Shown piece after piece: positions 23,878 through 31,835 of a stretch of 64,000 bases of DNA. The translations under genes and the position numbers were made by a program. The stretch lies in the NCBI GenBank assembly GCA_006386115.1, contig VFIW01000141.1, positions 1-64,000 on the forward strand, written 5' to 3'. Source of the DNA: Globisporangium splendens (lineage: Eukaryota > Oomycota > Peronosporomycetes > Pythiales > Pythiaceae). The stretch's first letter is position 1; every line of letters starts with the position of its first letter. The notes under the pieces are model-generated. The model worked only from the letters and a program-made list of their open reading frames with translations. It did not search any database and was not told the DNA's origin.

Positions 23878-23888
23878 AACGCAGGTTC
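23878..23888. repeat. Target-site duplication of nested LINE-B, right
   Basis: Second copy of AACGCAGGTTC; after it the host LINE-B sequence resumes. Confidence 0.9.
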
Positions 23889-24190
23889 ACTTCCCAACTC
23901 AAAGAGCTGCTTTCAACAATCTCACCCAGGATCTTAACGACGTCATGCATTGGCTTGTGAGAAGTTCGGAAGACCCAAGGTCATTAGACAACACAAGGCA
24001 GCCTCACATAGGACCAAGAGAACATGCCATCCTGGTCAAAGATTATTTAGCATTCAGAAGTGATCTATTGCAATCCGCGCTGTAGACACATTTACACTCC
24101 TAGATGAAATTCGCAATGAAGATTAGGTAGGAGAATGGATATTGTAGGTCACGAAGATGACCTAAATATACCTCACCTTATAAAGATAAA

Positions 24191-24204
24191 AGTACAAAAC
24201 ACTC
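24191..24204. repeat. Target-site duplication of LINE-B insertion, right (14 bp)
   Basis: Exact copy of AGTACAAAACACTC from 23157-23170, immediately after the A-rich LINE-B tail. Confidence 0.93.
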
Positions 24205-24237
24205 GAAATGAAATCCTATCACTTCGTTTGGATGTTG

Positions 24238-24248
24238 TGAAAGCAAAC
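24238..24248. repeat. SINE target-site duplication, left
   Basis: TGAAAGCAAAC recurs at 24500-24510 and brackets the tRNA-headed element. Confidence 0.88.
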
Positions 24249-24499
24249 TGTATAAAATTATAAATTTATTGAGGTATATTTAGGTTCTTCTTCGCGACCT
24301 ACAATATCCATATTGAGAGGTCGGAATTACAGGGCTGGGTCTTATTGCCCCCCATGGGGTCCTATCTCGACCCCTGATTAAACCCGATGAACTTCGATTT
24401 TCCGCACTTTGAAAATCCCGCTCCGAACAGGACTCGAACCCGCAATCAACAGCGTAGAGGACAGAAACTTACCCCACTAGAACCGCGCCACCGGTTTTT
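24249..24499 (-). mobile_element. tRNA-derived SINE with LINE-B-like 3' tail
   Basis: About 251 bp on the minus strand. The 5' head is tRNA-like: an A-box-like stretch TGGCGCGGTTCTAGTGGGG (about 24473-24491) and a perfect B box GGTTCGAGTCC (24430-24440), the two internal RNA polymerase III promoter elements. The sequence cannot form a proper seven-base acceptor stem, so it is not a working tRNA gene. An unrelated body follows, and then 24270-24311, which read on the minus strand matches the LINE-B 3' end (20147-20188) at 39 of 42 positions. The tail is A+T-rich. Exact 11-bp duplications flank the element. Tail sharing suggests it is mobilised by LINE-B machinery. Confidence 0.85.
24430..24440 (-). 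promoter_or_regulatory. RNA polymerase III B box of the SINE
   Basis: The minus strand reads GGTTCGAGTCC, an exact match to the eukaryotic B-box consensus, about 35-45 bases downstream of the A-box-like element. Confidence 0.8.
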
Positions 24500-24510
24500 T
24501 GAAAGCAAAC
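24500..24510. repeat. SINE target-site duplication, right
   Basis: Second copy of TGAAAGCAAAC, next to a run of six T that forms the 5' edge of the SINE on the minus strand. Confidence 0.88.
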
Positions 24511-25073
24511 AGTAGTTGTGTCAAAAGCTCGTGTGATAATTTATACGATGCACAATGGTATGCCAGGCGTGAGAAATTCATCAGCGTATCTTGACATTCC
24601 AGTCTGGGCATTTGAGTGAATCATAGAGCTTTTTCGCCTCGGTGCGACTTCATTTTAACAATTTGAGTTGTTCATCTTTTTAATTCAATGCTGACAGAGT
24701 CTAAGGCGAAATGCCTTATGCTGGATGTCGTGCGACCTGCAGGCTTCCACTTTAGTTGCTCCGTTGGAAGTGAACAAGGGGGTACCAGGTCAGCTAGGTC
24801 AGTATCTACAGACAACCTACAAACCGATCCAAGACGACACTTCAGCAAAACGAATTACTGATGATCTTCGAATTCTTGGCGACTGCGTTCGATCCTAACA
24901 GAAGTTGCTTGCTCTTGAGCTTCGAGAAATGCCGTGGGCTCGAATAAATTAGACGTTTTCATACAAACAAATGCTCTCCTCGTCGTTTTCTTCGATGTGT
25001 CGTTCGTGAGGACAGTAAGCCTGCAACTCACTTCCAGCAAGTTCGCCTTCCTTTCTCCACACACCATAGTTCC
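24511..25073. other. Intergenic, no gene seen
   Basis: Downstream flank of the VPS9 gene. There are short open frames on both strands without recognisable content and no repeats beyond simple A+T-rich patches. Confidence 0.4.
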
Positions 25074-27902
25074 CTACCTGCTGGTGGGATTGTGTCCGCT
25101 GTCGTCCAGTTCGCAGTCAAACTGGGGATTCTCGCCTCGCTCAGCAGCGACATCGAACGACGCAATGTACCCCACAGCAGCCTCCAACATCGTCGCGTAG
25201 TACCCGGTCTCGCCGATCATCATGGCCGAGATCATCGTTTCACTGATCAGGTGGCGTGTGACGACCACATTCCGCAGCTGGCACCGCGACAAGATGCAGA
25301 TGAAGATCGGCAAGAAATCGTCGGCGGCCATCATCTGCACGTTCACTTGGTCGTGCTCGTTCGCGTGGGTCTCGTAAATGCACTTGGCGACTTCCAGGAG
25401 CACCGACGATTTCTCGCACGGCAGCGAGTAGTTGTCGATCGTGTTCAGCAACGCTGTCGCCGATTTCCACTGCGAACTCGACGTGTGGCTCGCTGGAATC
25501 TCGAAAAACTCCTGTGGCTGCGCGCTCAAGTACTCCCGGTTGCGCTCGAAATCCTCGAGGTCATCTGGGAAGATCGTCGTCTCCAGCAGATTGTAGATCA
25601 CATCTTGCAGCGGGATGAACGTCAGGCGCTCGAGTTTGTACAGCGCCGATTTGCGCACGAGTTGCCAGGCTTCATCCGAGATCACTGGCTTCGGTGGCGG
25701 TGGTGCCTGCTGCTTCGCATACCCCATCCGTGCGGGTTTCCAGCCCTTCGGACTCGTGATGGGCGAGCCAGTCACAGAGGGAAGCTGTGCGAGATACTCA
25801 ATAACGGTCTCAAGCGTTCGCTCGATGAAGAATCGGTAGTTCTTCAGCGCCAGCAGACTTCTCGCGTCATGGAGCACATCCACCGTGGGCGAGTTCAGCG
25901 AGCAACTCTCTGATTCACGCTGCGTGCTGACGGACGATTTTCTGGCGTGTGGACTGTTGGCTGCGGTTCCTGTTGGAACCGCGACCATCGCGTATTTTTG
26001 CTTAAACTTCTGGAGAAACGACTGGATGAGCGATTTCATGTGCATGGAATCGAGAAACGCTTCACACTCGCTCAGTAATTGCAGCAGACTCGCGTCCTTG
26101 GCCGCTTTCTTGACCTGCGTCTTGGAATCGAAGATCAGCACATTGAGTGGATGGTGGTGCATGCCGAGTCCATTGTCAAGCACCATGCTCTCCGAGCTCA
26201 GTTTCCGTCGTAGCGCTACAGATTCTCGCAGATCTCGAGCCTGCTCTGGGTCCTCGTAGTACGAATCGCGGCACAGCAGCGCGTCCTCGATGCAGTACAT
26301 CCAATTCTCGCGCACGCTCAGCTGATCGGCTTGCAGAAGCAGCGTGTAGTCCTTGCCCACCTGGATCGCGAGCGTGCAATCGCGGCCGGCAGACAAGTGA
26401 ATGTCCACGTAGTGCACACGTGTCGCCGGGTGGAAGAGCAGCACTTCGCCTTTCAGTCTTGCCATGGACTCGTCAGAATAGTACCGCAGCACAGACCGCT
26501 CAAGCACAAAGTACCGCGATTTCCAGTTCTTCCGCACATGGCCAAGTTTCCGTAGCCAGCCACGCATCGAGTCAAGAAACGAGTCATCAAAGGCATTCAC
26601 GTCGGGTGCCTCAGGTGTCGCGACAAAGGACTCAGGCCGCAGGCGTCGGTATCGAACCCATTTGCGGCAGCGCACGTAGTGCTTTGGTCGCCATGATGAG
26701 TACACAGTGGTACTGTGGCATAGCGACGAATGCGCGCGTCTGCGTTGCTGAGGCTGTTGCGGCTGTGTGTTGCCGTCCGCCAAGTTGGTGGTCCTGGTGA
26801 AATTGTGGAAACTGGTCGAGTACTGCCAGCCGTCGGGGTCCGGTGGTGACGAGAAGTTGTCACCGTCTCGAACGTTGTGGTGCAGGAACTCGAGATGCCA
26901 CGGACTAACCCATTCCCAGCGCGCATTCGTCTCTGCTCCATCTTCGGTGGTAGTGACGCCCTCTGGCAGAGTGACGTCGGGAAAAATGGACGAATGCACC
27001 CACTCAATATCGCGATTGTCGTTCTCGTCGTCGCCCAAGCCATCAGCATCCTCGTCTTCCTCTTGGGTGAACGCGTCGAGCAGCTCCGTCGTCGTCGGGT
27101 GCGAGTTTCGAAACGCGAAATCGCCCAGACTTCGTCGTCGTCGAGACTTGATCCGCATCACGGCGCGTGCGAGGCCACCAGCACGCGGACGTCGGATCGC
27201 GCGCATGTACTTGCCTGGGTCCAGCGGTAGCAAGTGGCCCTTGGAGCCCCAGCCCAGCACCATCTGGTACCGCTGATTCTCGTACACTTCCTCCGCGACG
27301 ATCGGATACGCTTCCTTACCGCGATCGTGACGTCTTCGGCGCTGAGGTGTTGTGTGGCTTGATATCGGCTCCTGGTCTGCAAATGTAACTGAGACACCTG
27401 GCGTCGTCAGCGTCACGCTGCCTGAGCTGTCGGGCTCAATGTCGTCTGCATGGCCATCTCGTCTCGCCGAGGGGGGCACCACGAGGGGCTTGCGCGGCAT
27501 CCACGAATCATCGCAGAGCAGCGGACTCGTGCTCAGCGTCTGGCGCGCGTTCGGCTGCGCCAACTTCTTCTGGGGCACTGAAACGATCGTCTGGTGGTGC
27601 GCATCCAGCGGCGCGCTGCCGTAGGACGACGCCGACAGCAGCAGCGACGGGTCAGTATGCTTTCTCGTAGGCATCTTGACGGCCGTGGTCGTCATGTTGG
27701 GGATCGTGAGCGAGGGCGACGATGCCGACGACGCGAGCGACCGCGCGGCCGCAATGGCGGACGTGGACGACGCCACGGAGCACGAGGACGCCGACGCCAC
27801 CGCCAGCCAGTACGTCGAGTCGCGCGCGCTCACGGACGAATCCCCACGAGACAGCGGCACGCACCGCATGTCGCGCGTAGCAGTCGTACCACCTGTGGCC
27901 AT
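25074..27902 (-). CDS. DysF-PH-VPS9 protein, predicted Rab5-family guanine nucleotide exchange factor
   Basis: A 942-residue intronless frame. The ATG at 27902 is preferred; the open frame upstream only encodes a CA/TG microsatellite. After a Ser/Ala-rich N terminus, a dysferlin/peroxin-like (DysF) module is suggested by EVYENQRYQMVLGWG (about residue 204) and WEWVSPWHLEF, DGWQYSTSF and YVRCRKWVRYRRL (to about 420). A PH domain follows (MRGWLRKLG, RYFVLERSVLRYYSD, final Trp in ENWMYCIEDA; about 445-545), expected to bind phosphoinositides. The C terminus is a VPS9 domain (about 740-930) with the hallmark MAADDFLPIFICIL and GETGYYATMLEAAVGYI, including the catalytic-loop Asp. The protein likely activates Rab5-type GTPases on endosomal membranes. 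The DysF call is weaker than PH and VPS9. Confidence 0.88.
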   Translation of the reverse strand: MATGGTTATRDMRCVPLSRGDSSVSARDSTYWLAVASASSCSVASSTSAIAAARSLASSASSPSLTIPNMTTTAVKMPTRKHTDPSLLLSASSYGSAPLDAHHQTIVSVPQKKLAQPNARQTLSTSPLLCDDSWMPRKPLVVPPSARRDGHADDIEPDSSGSVTLTTPGVSVTFADQEPISSHTTPQRRRRHDRGKEAYPIVAEEVYENQRYQMVLGWGSKGHLLPLDPGKYMRAIRRPRAGGLARAVMRIKSRRRRSLGDFAFRNSHPTTTELLDAFTQEEDEDADGLGDDENDNRDIEWVHSSIFPDVTLPEGVTTTEDGAETNARWEWVSPWHLEFLHHNVRDGDNFSSPPDPDGWQYSTSFHNFTRTTNLADGNTQPQQPQQRRRAHSSLCHSTTVYSSWRPKHYVRCRKWVRYRRLRPESFVATPEAPDVNAFDDSFLDSMRGWLRKLGHVRKNWKSRYFVLERSVLRYYSDESMARLKGEVLLFHPATRVHYVDIHLSAGRDCTLAIQVGKDYTLLLQADQLSVRENWMYCIEDALLCRDSYYEDPEQARDLRESVALRRKLSSESMVLDNGLGMHHHPLNVLIFDSKTQVKKAAKDASLLQLLSECEAFLDSMHMKSLIQSFLQKFKQKYAMVAVPTGTAANSPHARKSSVSTQRESESCSLNSPTVDVLHDARSLLALKNYRFFIERTLETVIEYLAQLPSVTGSPITSPKGWKPARMGYAKQQAPPPPKPVISDEAWQLVRKSALYKLERLTFIPLQDVIYNLLETTIFPDDLEDFERNREYLSAQPQEFFEIPASHTSSSQWKSATALLNTIDNYSLPCEKSSVLLEVAKCIYETHANEHDQVNVQMMAADDFLPIFICILSRCQLRNVVVTRHLISETMISAMMIGETGYYATMLEAAVGYIASFDVAAERGENPQFDCELDDSGHNPTSR

Positions 27903-27904
27903 AA

Positions 27905-27957
27905 GACACACACACACACACACAAGCGCGTTCGCTCTCTCTCTCTCTCTCTCTCTG
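27905..27957. repeat. Adjacent (CA)n and (CT)n microsatellites
   Basis: A CA run (27907-27923) followed after 11 bases by a CT run (about 27935-27956) lies directly upstream of the VPS9 gene start, in its probable 5' UTR or promoter (read as GT and AG on the coding strand). Confidence 0.9.
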
Positions 27958-28359
27958 TTTATGCCTCAGGCTTTCGCTTCTGGATGCGTCGAGGCGCTGC
28001 TTTAAACGCAGCAGCGGATGTGGGGCTGCGAGATGATGATGATGGTGATGATAAAAGGATGGGGCCAAGCTCCAAGAAAAGCGAGCTTCTCGGCATCATA
28101 TCACGATTGGATAATATGACATACTATATCAATATTAAGAAAAAGTGTTGCTGAGAATCTTCTATTAAGATGATTATCGAGTCAATTGTCCTATAGTAGA
28201 GGACCAGGGCCCTCTATTAGATACATGATGATGAAAGGGATATGTCACGTTAGTCTCCGCGCATAAGAGACATGAGAAGAAGAAAGGAGGTGCGTTGGTG
28301 GCGTTACCTTCGTGCGACCTAGAGTGTAGCCATGTTGGGTTCAGACCATTCAAGAGAAA

Positions 28360-28605
28360 ATGGCTCAGAAGATCTTCGTTGGTTGGCTGACAGATGGCGA
28401 TGAAGTGCATGAGAACGCATTGTGTGATTCGGATCGCTGTGGTGGCGTGCCGGTGTGTTTGTTTTATGGAGAGAGCGGTGGATGGCCGCAGCGGCGCTGT
28501 AAATCGCGCCAGCATGTGCTTTTTGTTGCCAGACTCACCTGGAGCTGCTTGAGTCTACCTCATGGCTTTCATCATGAAGTGCCCAGCGTAATCTGGTGCA
28601 GATAA
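28360..28605 (+). pseudogene. Possible decayed PDCD2/TSR4-like N-terminal fragment
   Basis: An 81-codon frame begins MAQKIFVGWLTDGDEVHE and continues with CGGVPVCLF and, later, VLFVARLTWSCLSLPHGFHH. The spacing of a (V/L)GW-acid-rich start, a GGxP motif, and an FVAQ-like then xGFHR-like segment resembles the N-terminal half of PDCD2 family proteins (ribosomal protein uS5 chaperones in other eukaryotes). The expected paired Cys residues are mostly missing and a stop follows at 28603. The next 270 bases have another open frame (28596-28877) with no clear match. If the resemblance is right, this is a relic; it could also be chance. Confidence 0.28.
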
Positions 28606-30062
28606 GACGCAGGACATTACGCGCGCGTTCTTTTCTTGCATTCGGCAGGTACTTTCGTCGCTTGTTCGATGAGAAGAGCGGTCGATTTTCCAAAGGAGAA
28701 GAGCTGCACTTCGTGAAAGAGTCGCCGTTTCGGCTTCACCACTCCCCAGAGATGCAAGGCTTGTCAGCCGCAGAGATGCTCTGTGGTTTTAAAACGTCTT
28801 CGAACATCGCAGAAGCGGCCGCTTGCGGAGATGCTCAGTGGATGTATAATTCGCCGAACAACGATCATGATGTCTAGGGAATCGCGGTCGTCATTGATGT
28901 GTCGCGGCTTCAACTTGATATTTGTCTTTGTGTGCAACCCCTGAACATATTACGAACGTGCTACATAGATACGTTTACTTATAGCAAGAAGCAGAATTCG
29001 CGAAAGCATAAAGTTTATTAGTTAACATATGCTGGTATTTCTGTGGAATCAGCACACAGTTTGTTGAGTGGTTGTCTCGCAGTCGTCAACCCCAGCAGAG
29101 CCCTACGTGGATTTCGCATCAGCCGCAACACAACTTTGCACGACTGCAGCAGCGTAGTGTCTACAAACTAAGTGTGGAGCCTTCTCAGTTGCAGCCTAGC
29201 GTATCGAGAAGTGCTCAAAAGTTTCACTTGAGAGTTTAAATTGTTGTTCTTCAGATCCGCATGCCCAGAACCACATCAATTGAGCACAATCACGGAGCTC
29301 GTAGCCCCACAAATAGCTTCTGGAGATGCATAAACCGGAATAAGGCACGAAGGGAGTGGCTCATAGAAGCTCACTCAGACCCCATACGTCCTACTCTTAT
29401 CGATAGGCTTCCAAGAAACGAGTTCGTCTCTCATGTACTCTTTTCCGTAGCTTCTTCGTTCTCTTCCTGTCCCTTCCGCTCGAAATCGTCATACTCCGCA
29501 CAAGAAACCACGCACCTTGACGATGCCGACGAAAACCCCAGTCTGGAATGCGTGCAGCCCCATTCTACAAGAGAAATGGCGCGTGTGCGAGTTTCAGACA
29601 CATCGCGCGCGGCTCGATACGATCCATACTGTTGCAATTACAGCTCAGGTAACGAACGACCAATAAGAACCATCACGACTCAAACACCTAAGTTGCGTCT
29701 TTTCCGTTGCGTGAATGGATAGAAAACAGCCAGCCTAGGTGTATCGACAAGGAAGAAGAAAGGCAGCACTTCGTCCACGGCGTGTCCTCCTTCTTCGGCG
29801 CCAGTGAAGCTTGCCGCGAAATCCAAGTCGGTTGCTACGAAATCTCGCCAAGCGCAGATCGCGCGCAAGAACCTGCTCCTGATCCAAAAGGTAATCGCTC
29901 TCGATCATGTACCACTGTCATCCTCAAGTGTTCACAAGAAGAAGACGACAACTGGCGGAGCTCCGCGGCCATCGAGTGCTCGAAGCCGATCACTAAAGCC
30001 TGGACATCATGTAGATAGCGAAATCCCTCAAATGACGTATCTATCATCATTGCCGAGAAGCC
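28606..30062. other. Intergenic, possible 5' exons of the next gene
   Basis: No convincing complete gene. A GT-AG interval at 29648-29726 (GTAACG ... pyrimidine-rich ... GAATGGATAG) looks like an intron, and a Lys/Ser-rich frame is open from about 29723 to 30036 on the plus strand. These could be upstream exons of the CFAP97-like gene at 30063, for example through a GTATCT donor at 30037 and an acceptor at 30142, which joins the frames in phase. 28880-29260 contains nothing recognisable. Confidence 0.35.
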
Positions 30063-30869
30063 ATGTGTCCTCATCAAAAGCCCGAGGTACCACCAGAAGC
30101 GCGCCACCCGCTGCACACGCACGACTCGGCGACGATGGGCAGCAATTTCGCGGATCGCAATGGCAGCACGCTCAACTTCGGCGTCTCGAACCGAAGCCGT
30201 CGCAAACGCGCGCAGACCCAGATCGTCGGCGACAACAAGAAGCTGCTCCAGTGCATCCTGAGCGCGCGCACAGCGTACAGCAGAGCACAGTATTCCGAAG
30301 AGCAGCACAAGTGGCTCCAGCTGCGACACAACGTGTCAAAACACCCTCAGTATCATACTGCTGGTGGTGTGCCTGGATCAGCATCCACCAGTCAGTTGCC
30401 TGCGCATACACGCACAGCAAGGGATAAACTCCAACGCCACCACAGCTCCAGCGAACTGAGATCTTCAGCAGCCCTTGACGCGTCTTTAGTGGATGAGGAA
30501 GTGCACTCGCCGTCACCTGCGAAGATTCGACTAGCAGCAACAACGCATTTGAAGAAGCACAGCGTGAAGCAGCGTCCGTTGTCCGCATCCGTCAGCTCGA
30601 CCATTTCATCAACTTCGTCACCGTATGACTGTGCTGCGTGGCATGCAGCCGCATCGCCCGAGTCGCGCCGCCGCCATCAGCGAGGCTCGGAATCCGTGGT
30701 GGACCGACTGAGAGCGATGGCAATCGACCAGCAGAATGGCTGCGAGTCGGGTGGTGATGGAGAAGCACGAGTGGGAGAAGGAGGAGGTCGACGCCTTTGT
30801 CCATCAAGAAGCATCAGGAGCTTCTCATTTGAGCCAACGATGATGCACAAAATGGCTACAAAAATGTGA
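30063..30869 (+). CDS. CFAP97/Hemingway-like protein (probable ciliary), 5' end uncertain
   Basis: A 268-codon frame. The recognisable part is DNKKLLQCILSARTAYSRAQ, followed after a short basic stretch by NVSKHP (about 30228-30344). It has the spacing of the Hemingway/CFAP97 domain: an N-x-x-LL-x-x-I start, a conserved Tyr, a basic stretch, then an (I/V)S-x-x-P end. Family members act in sperm and ciliary axonemes, which would fit a zoospore-forming organism. The rest is low complexity and rich in Ser, His and Arg, without known domains. The start could be the ATG at 30063, that at 30135, or an upstream exon. The domain call rests on pattern only. Confidence 0.55.
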   Translation: MCPHQKPEVPPEARHPLHTHDSATMGSNFADRNGSTLNFGVSNRSRRKRAQTQIVGDNKKLLQCILSARTAYSRAQYSEEQHKWLQLRHNVSKHPQYHTAGGVPGSASTSQLPAHTRTARDKLQRHHSSSELRSSAALDASLVDEEVHSPSPAKIRLAATTHLKKHSVKQRPLSASVSSTISSTSSPYDCAAWHAAASPESRRRHQRGSESVVDRLRAMAIDQQNGCESGGDGEARVGEGGGRRLCPSRSIRSFSFEPTMMHKMATKM

Positions 30870-31835
30870 CGCGAAGGTTGTACGTCAGAAAACAATGCAT
30901 CAAAAGGAGGTCGATTACTCGTGCCAAAGTATGAAAAGAAGGTATTGCGCTTGTAAAAGGTCAAAACTGTACCACTGTTGACCAAAACAAGGTAGGATGT
31001 GGCGAATGGTCATTAATGTCGTACGAAGGTCGCAGAACCCAACAAATCGGATCGATAAAACAAGGTACATATGCAAAAATGGATCGAAAGAGGGTATAGA
31101 ATGCATTCAACGTCTTACTTGAACATGTAGATAGTATCAAAACAAAGTAGATCACATTTGCTGAGGTGGTGACATCACACCGGAAGCTGCAACTGCAACT
31201 GCGCAATGTACCTTGATCTGACATTTTTGTTGCTGCAACAAATTTCGAATGGCTACACTTGCAACTAGTTTTTTGCAGCACATGTGTCGCAAACCCACAT
31301 CACAATTGGTGTTCATCATGCAAGTCGTGCTTGCTCATCTTTGTATGAAATATATCGCGACAAGCATGCACTTGCTTGTTTGCTCACTTGCACATTTGTG
31401 CGTGTGTTGCTGCTTCTCGTGTGGCATCCAAGAGTCAAACAACACACAAACAGCACAAGCAAGCGGATGGGGTTTCCCTTTGTCGAAATCCCATTGGCTC
31501 AAACCGCAGAGAGTCGCGCCGTTTCTGCGGCAGATGGTCGCATCCTTCCACTGCAACACGGTTGTTGCGTGTGGGTGCCATCCCGCCGCGGGAGAGACGA
31601 GAGAAGTCGAGAAGGAAGAACCAGCAAAAAACTCCAACACAAACAAAAAAAAAAGTGAGAACAGCAAACACTCGGATCCTGCACAACAAGACAAGCGTCA
31701 CTTGCCACAGTGAGCGCCAGTCACACACACACACACAAGAGCTCGCTTGCTTTCTCACTCGCAAGCAAGCCTTCTCTGCACATTCTCGACAAGCAACTAA
31801 AGTAACACTTGCATCGACAACTTGTAGATAACACA
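30870..31835. other. Intergenic, no gene seen
   Basis: Upstream region of the PDZ-like gene. A short CA run is at about 31720-31735. Open frames here are short and overlap on both strands, without recognisable content. Confidence 0.4.

Larger units (their letters stand above)
23171..24190 (+). mobile_element. LINE-B 5'-truncated insertion with 14-bp TSD
   Basis: The fragment starts at TGCTTTCTCAGCC, matching LINE-B from about 19415, and ends with the LINE-B terminus CTCACCTTATAAAGATAAA, with perfect 14-bp duplications on both sides. It encodes the RNase H part (FFDGGSRGNPGPGG at about 23237-23280), which shifts frame at about 23565 and is further interrupted by another LINE-B fragment at 23654-23877. 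Small internal deletions relative to the long copy are visible near 23930-23950. It shows target-primed insertion of this family at a host site. Confidence 0.93.

Noticed and set aside
24407..24492. Functional tRNA gene on the minus strand (good T arm and B box)
   Set aside because: No seven-base acceptor stem can be paired, and the region is the head of a TSD-flanked element with a LINE-like tail.
28596..28877. 93-codon ORF as an independent gene
   Set aside because: No recognisable content and no supporting start or splice context; left as part of the doubtful PDCD2-like region.
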